NCBI GenBank assembly: GCA_015146655.1
Contig: VKHL01000006.1
Coordinates: 248,001-312,000 of the forward strand
DNA from: Ochromonas danica
Lineage: Eukaryota > Sar > Chrysophyceae > Chromulinales > Chromulinaceae
DNA: 64,000 nucleotides
Reading direction: 5' to 3'
Position numbers and translations under genes: made by a program
Notes under the pieces: model-generated
Seen by the model: the letters and a program-made list of their open reading frames with translations, nothing else
Database searches by the model: none
Told to the model about the DNA's origin: nothing
Shown here: piece by piece, positions 1 to 10,000 of the stretch
Position numbering within the stretch: the stretch's first letter is position 1
How the letters are laid out: each line of letters starts with the position of its first letter

Positions 1-1210
1 GACCATTGGCAAATCTGAACGACTCGAAGTCATCTTCGAGTTGAAAAGAAAGAAGAGCAACTGGAGGCTGCAAGCGAAGGACTTCCTTGGTTACAGCTTG
101 CGCTAGAGGAAGTAAGCTCAATATTTGATCAATGGTCGTGTCTGTGTGCCTTTCCAAGAAAGGATCGCAGCTTGTAACCTCTTTCCACAATCTCTCGGCG
201 ATATCGGGATGAAAACTGAGATAGAAACAAGACCATGTGATGACTGTCGACGTTGTCTCACTGCCAGCGATATAAAAGGTTTTGATATTGGCTAGCACTT
301 CATCTTCTGTCAAGCCTTTTCTTCGTTCAGCTGCAATTAGATGATCGATCATGAAATGTGGGTTTGCTACATCGTCGGAGGGAAATAAAGAACGTTTATA
401 ATCGAGGACCTCCTTGCAATTGAGCGTCATTCGAGCATCAGTTATCAAGGTGCGTTTTTCGTGTGCATACAATGGTGTAAAACGCCATAGACAGTCTGGA
501 AAAGGAAAGCGAGTACGATGCAATGTGATTTGGAAGAATGAACTGACGTCATCTCGGAATGTTTGCGAATAAAAATATTGCGTTTGGATAGCTTTATGGT
601 CTAAACCAAATGCAGTGCTTGTGATCACTCTGAGCGTGAATGCCATGGACTCTTCTCTCATTTCCACTTTTCCATGATCATTCATTGCATTCTCTAAATG
701 TTCAACCCAAACATCTACCTCTTGGAAAATGATTGAAGCCATTGATTGAACGTTTTGCATAGAAAATGATGGTGCTGTTAGACGGCGTATTTTACTCCAT
801 AGCTGACCATTGCTATGGAAAGATCCTGCACTAATTTGTGTGATCTTAGCAACAGGATCCAATGATTTAGCTCTGCGAAAGATGCGAGGTCGCTTTAGCA
901 ACAATTCCTTCACTAATGAAACGTCAGTGATCAAGATCACCTTCTTCCAACCAATATATAATTGCACATAGTCTCCATAACGCTTAGAATAGGTGAGCAA
1001 ACTTTCTAACTGCTTTGAAGGAGAAAAGTCAAAGAAATTGCGGAAGAGTGGCCATCCATAATGTGCTGGCACTATCAGTGGTATGCCTTTTACTGAAGTA
1101 TCAACATACCATATTTGGATGCAGATAGCTAAAGTGAAGCACAGCAGGGATAGGAATAAGAGAAATGGAATGGGAATATCCTCAGCTGGATACCAATAGA
1201 CAACGCTCAT
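1..1210 (-). CDS. Cytochrome P450, 3' end cut by window edge
   Basis: Heme-thiolate monooxygenase of unknown substrate. One open exon reads from ATG at 1210 to the window edge, giving 403 residues of an expected 480-520. An N-terminal membrane anchor lies near residues 12-32 (hydrophobic PFLLFLSLLCFTLAI). The C-helix LWSKIRR is near residue 137, the I-helix oxygen-binding motif AGSETT near 314, and the K-helix EVLR (ExxR) near 375. The heme-binding cysteine loop would lie beyond base 1, so catalytic integrity cannot be judged. The anchor predicts an ER or plastid-envelope membrane enzyme. No intron is visible. It starts 575 bp from the 3' end of the prefoldin gene on the same strand. The P450 assignment is firm; the subfamily is not. 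Confidence 0.93.
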   Translation of the reverse strand, partial: MSVVYWYPAEDIPIPFLLFLSLLCFTLAICIQIWYVDTSVKGIPLIVPAHYGWPLFRNFFDFSPSKQLESLLTYSKRYGDYVQLYIGWKKVILITDVSLVKELLLKRPRIFRRAKSLDPVAKITQISAGSFHSNGQLWSKIRRLTAPSFSMQNVQSMASIIFQEVDVWVEHLENAMNDHGKVEMREESMAFTLRVITSTAFGLDHKAIQTQYFYSQTFRDDVSSFFQITLHRTRFPFPDCLWRFTPLYAHEKRTLITDARMTLNCKEVLDYKRSLFPSDDVANPHFMIDHLIAAERRKGLTEDEVLANIKTFYIAGSETTSTVITWSCFYLSFHPDIAERLWKEVTSCDPFLERHTDTTIDQILSLLPLAQAVTKEVLRLQPPVALLSFQLEDDFESFRFANG

Positions 1211-1784
1211 ATTGCTTCCCTTCACTCACTGAAACAATAGTCAGTAGATACAAGGATGAAAATGATTCGTTTATCTAAAGTATAGATAGCAGAGGTGATG
1301 AAGTAGTAGAAGAAGGAGGATGAGCAGTTAAGAAGAGATCACAGTGACTGAGTGAAGTGAATTCAATTATGACCACAGCATAGTATAGCATAGCATAGCA
1401 TAGCCTAATTGCATTAGGAGAGAGAGAGAGAGGCAGAGGCCAGGGGTGAGAAGAGGGAGTGACAGCGAGGGACTGACTACCAGGTGAAGAAGAGTGTGTG
1501 TGGAGGAAAAACATGTTTTTTCTGTCTGCTTGTTGACTGTGTTTCTCCTCCTCCTCATACAGCAGCCTACTACTGTAATAGTCTATACAATATACAGTAC
1601 ATAGTAGATACATACATACATACATACATACATACATACATACTGTAGTCAAAAGACTCTGTTGTATAAAGAAAAAGCTATAATGAGTGTGAGATGAATC
1701 ACTCCTACCTAACAAGGTCGACAAGAAAAGAAAGCCAATGGTTAAGAGAGGAAATAGATGTAGTGCTTAGCTTAGACATAACGG
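1211..1784. repeat. Intergenic spacer with simple repeats
   Basis: Spacer between the P450 start and the prefoldin stop, so it holds the P450 promoter and the prefoldin 3' UTR. It contains an (ATAC)n tract at about 1608-1643, a TAGCA pentamer run at about 1379-1402 and a purine-rich GAGA stretch near 1420-1435. Reading frames across it translate to low-complexity peptide and are not credible genes. Confidence 0.7.
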
Positions 1785-2419
1785 CTAGTTCTCAAGATTG
1801 ATACTATCACCAAAGCGTCCATATAAAGACTTCTTGAGCACTTCCTGACGCTGCAAAATAGTCTTCTCTTCATTCGTCAGACTCTCCACCTTGTCTTGTA
1901 AAGCCTATCAGAACATCATCCACCAAGAAAGAGAAGGCGAGGGATTAGCAGAGGATGGTTAAAGAAGAGAAGTGAGAGTGTTTCTTACCTTCTGCTTCTT
2001 CTCACAGTCTGTCCAGTCAGTGAGTCAGGCAGTCAGTCAGTCAGTCAGTCAGACACAGTGAGTCAGTTAGTGAAAGAGAGATAGCGTCACTAACATTCTG
2101 TAGCAAAGTCTTCAGTGGTCTCCAGGAAGGACTCCCCCATGAATAACTTGACAGTGCCTCCAGTGTTCATCATCAACTCCGCTGTGGCATCGTCCAGCTT
2201 CTCGATGTCTGCCTTGTGCTGCTTGATCTCAGCTCGAAGCTCTAGTAACCGATTGTTCAGTTTTCCAAATTCATTGATTTGTTCCTGGTCTTGTAAGCGA
2301 ACCTAATACAGTAATGTGACATGGTGATTGATCACTATCTGTCATGTTTGTTGTCATGCTGGGAAAGGAGGTCATAGTACCTCAATATCAGCCTGAGTAC
2401 TAGAAGCTGTGGTGGCCAT
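1785..2419 (-). CDS. PFDN4: Prefoldin subunit 4
   Basis: Beta-type subunit of the hexameric cytosolic prefoldin chaperone, which passes unfolded actin and tubulin to CCT. Four exons are inferred: 2381-2419, 2095-2302, a 20-nt microexon 1989-2008, and 1785-1904 (128 aa). Visible family marks are the N-terminal helix with DQEQINEFGKLNNRL, the middle segment ending in a conserved FMGESFLETT, and the C-terminal helix ending LYGRFGDSINLE, which matches the LYAKFG.NINLE ending of animal PFDN4. All splice sites are GT-AG and the total length is a multiple of three. Intron 2 holds a CAGT microsatellite at about 2014-2052. It is divergent from the SSNA1 gene. Confidence 0.9.
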
Positions 2420-2722
2420 TCCTAGTTTCCCTAATAGAGTGATAGTCTAGCTAGTGATAGCTAATATCAATAAAATGGAAATCACTGGCAGGGTGGGTTG
2501 GTGAGGTCCAGATTCTGTAGATCTGGAGATTTAGAGGACCGAAGTCTATTAACCAGATTTGAATCATCTGGCTGTCTGGCTCTCAGTGATAACTGTCAAT
2601 AGAACAACAGCAGCAGAGAAGACAAAGAAGACAGACCAACCTGTCCCTACCCAACTCTACCCTACCCTACCCTACTCTATTCCCTAATTCTTATTAAAAT
2701 CTCTCATAGAGTCTAGAAGAGA
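2420..2722. promoter_or_regulatory. Bidirectional spacer PFDN4 / SSNA1
   Basis: 303 bp between two divergent start codons, so it must hold both promoters. The only notable sequence is a short CTACC/CCCTA pentamer run near 2650-2675, just upstream of the SSNA1 gene. No TATA-like box in a convincing position and no copy of the AAACGCGTTT palindrome was seen. Confidence 0.5.
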
Positions 2723-3046
2723 ATGGCAAGTCAAGGAGCTTCATTACAGAATTATAATAATGAATTAGTGAAATGTATTGAAGATCTTCGTGAACGACGT
2801 AATGAGCTGACTCGTCAAATTGTGAAAGATGAAGAAGCCAAGGGAAAGATCCAACAAGACCTTGCCTTATTGACTAAGAAACTAGCAGATATCACAGATG
2901 AGCTGGCGAGGAAGAATCAGACTCTGAATGAATACAATCGGACAATACAAGAGACTGAGGCAGCCTACATGAAGATCTTAGAGTCCTCGCAGACGCTGCT
3001 GCAGGTGCTGCGACGAGAGACTGGAGCTCTAGCCAAGAAGAAGTAG
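2723..3046 (+). CDS. SSNA1: SSNA1/DIP13 microtubule-associated coiled-coil protein
   Basis: Small self-assembling coiled-coil protein of basal bodies, axonemes and spindle microtubules (SSNA1 in animals, DIP13 in Chlamydomonas). The single-exon ORF of 107 aa is close to the usual 110-120. It shares two near-invariant segments with the family: [18 protein letters not shown] at the N-terminus and [20 protein letters not shown] at residues about 77-96. The rest is continuous heptad-like coiled coil rich in E, K, R and L. Its presence implies a flagellate or at least centriole-bearing life stage. It is divergent from PFDN4. The start codon is the only ATG giving the conserved N-terminus. Confidence 0.95.
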   Translation: MASQGASLQNYNNELVKCIEDLRERRNELTRQIVKDEEAKGKIQQDLALLTKKLADITDELARKNQTLNEYNRTIQETEAAYMKILESSQTLLQVLRRETGALAKKK

Positions 3047-3357
3047 TCCATTCCCCACCCTCCTTCTCCTACCCCTTCCATTGCCTTCGTCTTCTTTTGT
3101 CTTGCCTACTGGTCTGTTATTTTGTAAACATAATGCTCTCTGATACTGACACCCACTCTAGTCCAGTCCAGTCCAGTCATCCTCTCTCAGGAAGGTGACT
3201 GACTGCTATTAACACTACTATTCATTCATACGGTAGCACTACCGAGGTGGTGCCGGGTGGTAGTGGTTTTCACATGTCAATTACTAGTGGCCAAAAACTC
3301 TACTCGACCCAAATCTACAATTCCTTCCTTTCTCTTATCATCTTGCTCTAGACGACC
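3047..3357. other. Convergent intergenic spacer
   Basis: 311 bp between the SSNA1 stop and the OXA1 stop, holding both 3' UTRs. It contains a pyrimidine-rich start (3048-3120) and a GTCCA direct repeat near 3165-3180. No coding or RNA gene was recognised. Confidence 0.5.
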
Positions 3358-4570
3358 TTAAGAGCTTTTCTTTACAGGTGGGCGGTGGTCGAAGACGACA
3401 GGCTTGGGGGCGTCAGGCTTGGCCGCAGCCTTGACTCCCTCCAATATCTCCGCCTTGGCATCGTCTCCTTTGGACTTCTCCTTCTCGATCAACTACCATC
3501 AAGACAGTACAACAAGCTTATTAGTCTGTTTCACCCTCTATGATGGATGAGTCAAGACTTACCTCAGCGATGGCCTTGATGGGATTGACAGGTTTGAAGA
3601 CTGGGGCATCCTTAGGAGGTTCAGGGATATCCAACAGCTCCCTCAGCTTCTTGTTCTTCAAGATGTATGTCTGTCCCAGAGAGAAGAAGTTATTCGAGAT
3701 CCAGTAGACGAAGACTCCCTGTGGCATGGAGGCAGTGAGGGGCACCATGGCCACTGACATGCCTCGCATGACAGTCTTGAAGGTCCCCTGCTGCCCCATT
3801 TGCATGCCATCCGACCCCAACTCAAACATCAACAAGAAGGACAAGGAGTTCAAGATAGGGAGGACATAATAGGCATCGGATGCAGTGAGATCAGAGAACC
3901 AATAGGCACCTCCCGTGGTCATGCCAGGGAAGTATTGTCCCATTTCTCTCAAGGCGACGAAGAAGGCGATGAAGATGGGCAATTGAAACATTGGCCATAA
4001 CACAGCACGTAAAGGATTGACCTTGTACTTGGCAAAGAGAGCTTTCATTTCTTGTTGATATCTGAGCTTGACATTAGGGTCATCGAGGTTAGAGTCTTCT
4101 TTCATTCTGTCTTGTACCTTCTGCATATCAGGTCTCATTAAAGCCATGCGAGCTGAGCCTTGGACTGTCTTCAGAACGACTGGAAGAAGACAGACTCTTA
4201 AGCCAATGGTAGTGAGTACAATGGCCTCCCAGTAAGGAATGCCAGCCATGGTGTGGAGGTTGTCCAGGAAGAGCATGACATGGCGGAAGGCAAAGCCAAC
4301 CTCTTCTAATCCACCGCCTGTAGCAAGAGCACTAGCAGCTGTTGCTGTCAGATCAACAGCAGTAGGATCAGTGAGGACAGTGTTGGTCAATGCATCAGTG
4401 AGGGAGGAGGAGGAGGAGGAGGAGAGATTGTCTGTAGGAGGACTGGATGTGGCACTGAAGTTTCTATGAGATATAATTAGATGAGAAAATGCTGGAGCTT
4501 GCTTAATACCATTCCAAGATGAACTTGTAAAAGCTTTGAAAGTATTAGGACGAACAACCCTTCGCAACAT
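3358..4570 (-). CDS. OXA1: Mitochondrial inner-membrane insertase OXA1
   Basis: YidC/Oxa1/Alb3-family insertase that places mitochondrially encoded and some imported proteins into the inner membrane. Two exons are inferred: 3563-4570 and 3358-3492 (380 aa). The N-terminus is rich in R, S, T and aromatic residues without acidic residues (MLRRVVRPNTF...), a typical mitochondrial presequence. The family core runs from about residue 95 to 320: a first membrane segment around IPYWEAIVLTTIGLRVCLL, the loop with MQKVQDRMKED, then LWPMFQLPIFIAFFVALREM and a C-terminal hydrophobic pair ending VYWISNNFFSLGQ. The tail is charged and K-rich, as expected for ribosome binding. It could be a plastid ALB3 paralogue, but the leader lacks a signal peptide. 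Divergent from the CK1-like kinase. Confidence 0.92.
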
Positions 4571-4872
4571 GATAGACTACTAGACTAGCTATTGTTTGGA
4601 CAGGTTGTTGTTGATGGGGTTGTTGGGTGGTGCTTGATGGGATGTTAAACCCATAGAGAGATGAGAAACGCGTTTATCTGTCGTTGGGTGTGGGGTGGGA
4701 TGTCAAACGCACAGAAAAGAAACGCGTTTCTCTGTTTGTGTGATGAGAGAAAGCAGTTTCTCTTCTCATCCCTTCCATCTTCTTCTCATGAGAGACTGTC
4801 TGCTTGCTGCTTCTTATGGGAAGTAAATTCAATAGAGAATTAAAAAAATAACAATAATAAGAAGGAGATAAT
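4571..4872. promoter_or_regulatory. Bidirectional promoter OXA1 / CK1-like kinase with two AAACGCGTTT palindromes
   Basis: 302 bp between divergent starts. Two exact copies of the ten-base palindrome AAACGCGTTT lie at 4666-4675 and 4720-4729, 54 bp apart. Each sits in a similar context (TGAGAAACGCG..., AAGAAACGCG...). A further half-like sequence, CAAACGCACAG, is near 4704-4714. ACGCGT is the core of the yeast MCB cell-cycle box. Whether an equivalent factor acts here is unknown. The same element recurs in three other divergent spacers in the window. Confidence 0.6.
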
Positions 4873-6940
4873 ATGGACGGGAAAAGTTATTCTTCAATAC
4901 GTCCAGGATTAAAGTTACCAGGAGGATATGTCTTGTTAGAGAGTATTGGGAAAGGTAAGAAAAAGTGGACCTTCTCTGTATCTTCTCCTCATGCTTTTTC
5001 TCATTCCTTGACTTCGAGAGTGAGGGAATGATCAACAATGAGTGAGTGAGTGAGTGAGTGAGTGAGTGAGAGGGTGTGAATGGGAGACTGTCTCTGTGCG
5101 TGCATGTGTGTGTGTCTGTGTCTGTGTCTGTCGTGGATATGGTCACTTTTCAGTCCATATGCTCACTTTTCAGTATTTTCTTCTGTTTGGTTGATTTGTC
5201 TTCATCTGCACAGGATCCTTCAGTGAGATCTTCTCAGCTAGTGCACCACCTACACCTGCTATTGAATCAACTCAAAACCAGTCCAGCAGTAGTATAGGCC
5301 ATAATGAGGAAGGAGGGGCCGTAGTAAGGAAGGTAGCCGTGAAGATTCAAGAACCTGGTTTTGACAGCTCAGTGTTGCGATGGGAGAGTTCTGTCATGCA
5401 GGCTCTGAGAGATGTCCCTCATGTCCCAGCCTTCTATGCCTTAGGACAACATGACAAGCGTGACTATATTATCATGGAGCTACTATCTCAAGAAGACATG
5501 GCATCCATTAGGAATCGGATCCGTGCCTCTAGTCCAACAGGATTGGTCCCTGCCCCTCTGGCAGTCTACTTTGCCTGTCAGATGATCACCTGCCTACAGC
5601 CGATGCATGAACATGGCTTTGTTCATCGTGATGTCAAACCATCTAACTTTGTCCGTGCTAAGAATGACAGTACACGATTCTGTGTCATAGATTTTGGTTT
5701 GGTCAAGCTGGTCAGTCTCTTTCTGTTTCTCCCTTACCCGCCGCCTGCTTGCTTGACCACCACGTTTGATTGTGTGGTTTAGTATAAAGAAGACGGGGTG
5801 ATCAAGTCTAAGAGAGAGAAAGCTGAATTTCGTGGGACAACCATCTATGCATCACCCTTTGTTCATGAAGGTCAAGATCAATGTCCACGTGATGACCTCT
5901 GCTCTGTCTTACACGTCTTCTTCGACATGCTTTGTGGTAAACTACCATGGGGAGATGCGGCTCGCATGAAAGACAAAGCCACAGTCGCTGCGATAAAGAG
6001 GAAGTGTTATGATGACATCGAGTATTTTATTGATTGGGAGAGAACACAAGTACGCTCTACCGAGGAAAGCAAGGTACACTAGCTGCCGCTAGTTCTCTCA
6101 TGTCTGCTCTCTCTCTATGCATTAACTAACTCATTGGTGTTGTTACCACAGGGTGTGGTCGAAACTAACTTCCCTGTCATTGTACAAGAGAGTTGTCGAT
6201 CTATCCTCACCCATCTGAAGAGTTTGGATTATGAGAGCACGCCCGATTATTCTTTGCTCTTTACTCTCTTCCGAGCTTGCTTACCTGAGGTGGGTCTTAG
6301 CTTTCATCATCTGCTTGTATACCGCTAATGACTGCTATTTCGAAATGTTTACACTCTGCGGGTCTCTTTCCATTCCTTGCAGCCAGCAGAAGTTGAAGCT
6401 GTGAGCGAGCTGACTTACAGTCTACCAGGCTTCTCTTGGCAACGACCCATTAGTTCGAATACTCATGCAACAGCTTCTTCCTCGTCTCCAGGTGTTGTAG
6501 CCTTGCCGACTCGCATGTCAACGAATAGTCTCTCCACGGCAGAGAAAGTGCCAATGCCTTCCGTGAACCCCAGCTTCATTCAATACCACAACCTGGCTCT
6601 GCGTATCCACTCTCTTCATAATAGCATTCAGAGCAAGGGAGCAGAGCTGAGTAGAGAAGAGCTATATTCTCTTGCTTTGCGATGGCAGCATCTGGCCAAG
6701 GATGTCATCGACAAGAGCCAAGCACAGGGAGAAGAGAAGTACCTTCTCGAGCTGACCACGGCATTCCAAGAGTTGGCTGCAGTCTTAGCACTACATCAGC
6801 ATTTCCTTCTAATCTCCTTAGGAGAGAAAGAAGAGAAATGGGCGGAATTAGGTCGTTTGCAAGAAACCATCGCTTCCTTCTACACTGTCATGGTTCGGCT
6901 GCGGAAGAGAAGAAGAGAAGCACTGGAGATGGAGATCTAA
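4873..6940 (+). CDS. CK1/TTBK-like serine/threonine protein kinase
   Basis: Predicted active protein kinase of the CK1 group, closest in style to tau-tubulin kinases. Five exons are inferred: 4873-4954, 5214-5710, 5783-6073, 6152-6289 and 6383-6940 (521 aa). The glycine loop GKGSFSEIF is completed across intron 1, the catalytic lysine is in VAVKIQE, the catalytic loop is HRDVKPSN and the metal motif DFG. CK1-group style is shown by FRGTTIYASPFVHEG and the helix after it with DDLCSVLHVFFDMLCGKLPW. The last exon encodes a Ser-rich linker and a helical, probably coiled-coil tail. Intron 1 (about 259 nt) carries a GAGT repeat at about 5039-5070 and a TGTGTC tract. Substrates are unknown. Confidence 0.88.
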
Positions 6941-7040
6941 TTCTTGTGATATATAATGTGATACTTAGATAAGTGAGACATGACTTTGAAACGTTAGTTT
7001 GCGCATAGTGTGAGAAAGTTGAGATGTGATCTGCCTTTCG

Positions 7041-10000
7041 CTAGATTCCCGCTGGAATACCCGTGGCCGCCGTGAAGGCATTGTTCACTGATCTGATCAC
7101 ATCACAATCTTCTGGTAGATTGGCTGGCAATGCTTGTGCAATGGTCTTGCCAGCTGTGCGACTATCTGGAGCATACTTGCCTTGTTGAACAGAAAACTTC
7201 TCAAGACGAGATCCGGCCAATCCAGTCTGTCCTGCAGCCGCTGCCTCCAACATCGGTGCTAAGAAGAGAGAGTCTGGTATCATCTTGCTTGTATCAGGAG
7301 GATCAAGATCAGGCAAGACAAGGTCTCGCAATAAAGGATTATAGACCTTAATCAACAAGGAAGAGAAATCTGCACAAAGCTTGAGAGGAGTAGGAGAGAT
7401 GACATTTGTGGCTGTCTTGCCTGCCTTCTTCAAGCTTAACCTTGTTAAGACCTCTTTGAAAGGATTGGAAGCTCTTAGAATCTCTTCCATGGGTACTGTC
7501 CCTTCAATAAGAGGCAATTGAAAGTAACCAGACTGACAGTATCGAAAACCTTGATCAACACATCGTTCTCGGGCTAATGGTAGTAATGTCCAATACGATT
7601 TACGCAGTCCTGGGGATTCCACCTTTATAGAGAGTGGAGATTCTCCTTCTTTAACCATCCGTTTCTTTTGTGAGTCAATGCGTATGATTCGTACATCTAA
7701 AACCAGGCAAAGATTGAAAGTCATCTCTGCTGGGATAAACTCAACATAGCTATCTGTATAACATGGTGCACGTTGAAAGCTATCCATGAGAAAAGATCGT
7801 GTGAAATGAACACCATCAAAGAGTGGAGGATCTTTATATAATAATGCTGGAGGAGAAAGGGAATAGACAACCTTGTAGATAGTGCAGCCTTGTTTTGAGG
7901 TGGAGAAGATTGTCCCTTCTGGCATGTTATATAATTGTACAATCTTGATAGCTAAACCTGATTCAACACTATAAGGTACAACTAGTGTGTAATCAATCAA
8001 TCGTTTCATTTTGTCAACAGGAGGAAGAAGAGATTTGAGCCATTGCATTACTGCTTCACTTTGTGGATCACTAGGTCGCTCTGGTAGATCATGATTCTTA
8101 CGACTGTTCATTGCCTGAACAATTGCACTCTCTACATTCAACGAGAGAAGAGATGCTTTCACTTCAAAAGCTTGTATTTCCAAAGCTGATGGTTCACACA
8201 GTGTTCCATGGTAAGCACCACTTGCATAAGAAGGTGCAGGTACTTCTAAACCTAATCTATTCCATTCAGTTGATGGGAACTCATCTCGTGATAAGGTAGA
8301 GATACCATCTGGTGATTTAGGAGCAGGTAATACACGTACTAACAAGGTAGCACAAGGAATACGAGGTAGAGAAGAAAGCATAGTTTCATCAAAAACTGAC
8401 AAGTTGTTTGGAATACGACCACCATAGATTGGTAATTGGAAAGCTCCTGTATTAATAAAAGCATTGGAATCATTGGCTTGTTTAGGTTGAATACGATCAC
8501 GACTTGCAAAGAGTTTAATACATGCATATCCAATACTACCTGGTACAAGATTAGAAGCATCTAAAGTATCAAAACGAATTAATGCTATAGCTGTTGTATT
8601 TAGTTGATTGCCACGATATTCTACTTTCATCTTAAAGATAGGAGAGATAACAGAAGAGTCTGGTAGAGAGTAACTCTCATACACTGGACCAATTTGTTCC
8701 TTTCCTGAAGAGAAGATACGTAGACTAACTCTTGTCAATGTAGTGTTATCAGGAAGAAACATGGCATGGTCAATATAGATATCGACACCATCTCCACGTT
8801 GATAACGTTCTGTACATGGAGGAAGAGGAGGACCAAGATACCACCAAGCAGATGATTCTAAATGATTTGATCCTTTTCCTCGTGCTGATGCAAGTGCTTG
8901 AAGAAGTTCTTCTTCTTTCTCTTCTTGTACACGTTCTAAAACTTGTTTTGATGAAGTATGAACATTATCTACTAACGCTTGTTTCGAGGAGACAAGAGGT
9001 GGTAATGTAGTCATAGATCCTAGTCGATCTAAAGACTTCATAGATGGAGAGACAGGTTTGTTAACTGGAGTGCCAGGCTCAGAAGATGACATATTGGCTA
9101 AACTTGATTGTGTTGGAAACTGAGGAGGTGCTCGAGAAGATACCCGAGGGAGACTCACTGAACTGTTGCTATTGACCATCATGGGCTTGGTGTCTATTGG
9201 AGGAATATTCGCATTCACATTATTCTTGACACTGCCACCTCCACTATTAACATTCGCATTGACATTGACATTAGCATGGACATTAGCATTTGTATTGGCA
9301 TTAGCATTGGTATAGACTTTGAGGAGATCTAAAGATGGAAAAGCCTCCAAAGCATCGGATAACTTCCAACCACTACCACGATAATTCTCTGCAGAATCTA
9401 AGATACGAATAAAGAAAGCATTCCCCTGCTGTGGATCAGATGACGGGAGATTGACTGCTGATGCATCTGCCTTGGGATCAGTTAAACCACTTCTAAAATC
9501 AACTCTCCAAGCATTATTGGCCAAGGTAATTGCAGGTTCTTGACCTTGTAACAAAGGTAAGACAGCCCATCCTAAGGAACGTTGACTACTAGAACGATTG
9601 CCTTCCCCTCCACCCCCAGTCTTCATTTGTAACTCCACCAAACATTTCATTCCAGTCTTTTGATTCGTGATGACTTGTTCAGAGGATAGAGAGAGCATTA
9701 GTAGCTTATCGAGTAATTGCACAGGCCCTGCAGAAGTCGCTGTCGTCTGCATCGCTTGCCAACTTGATGCAAGTAATCTTACAATTGCTTGCTCTCCATT
9801 GCGATCATATACCCCCACTGCAATACGAAACATAGTATCCATGGCAGTACTACTACTACCACCACCTATAGCTTGCTGAAGGATAGAGGATTGATCACGA
9901 AGAAGACATCCATCTATGATAATACCCATGCCTTTAGCAAGATCAATCGGAACAGGTGCAAGACCTACACCACATTCTTCTCGAAGATGTTCCATCATGG

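Noticed and set aside
1275-1724. Minus-strand open frame of about 149 codons
   Set aside because: Translation of simple repeats (ATAC, TAGCA, GAGA) with low-complexity peptide and no family resemblance.
2650-2677. CCCTA-like pentamer run resembling telomere repeat
   Set aside because: Only a few imperfect units inside a promoter spacer; too short for an interstitial telomere.
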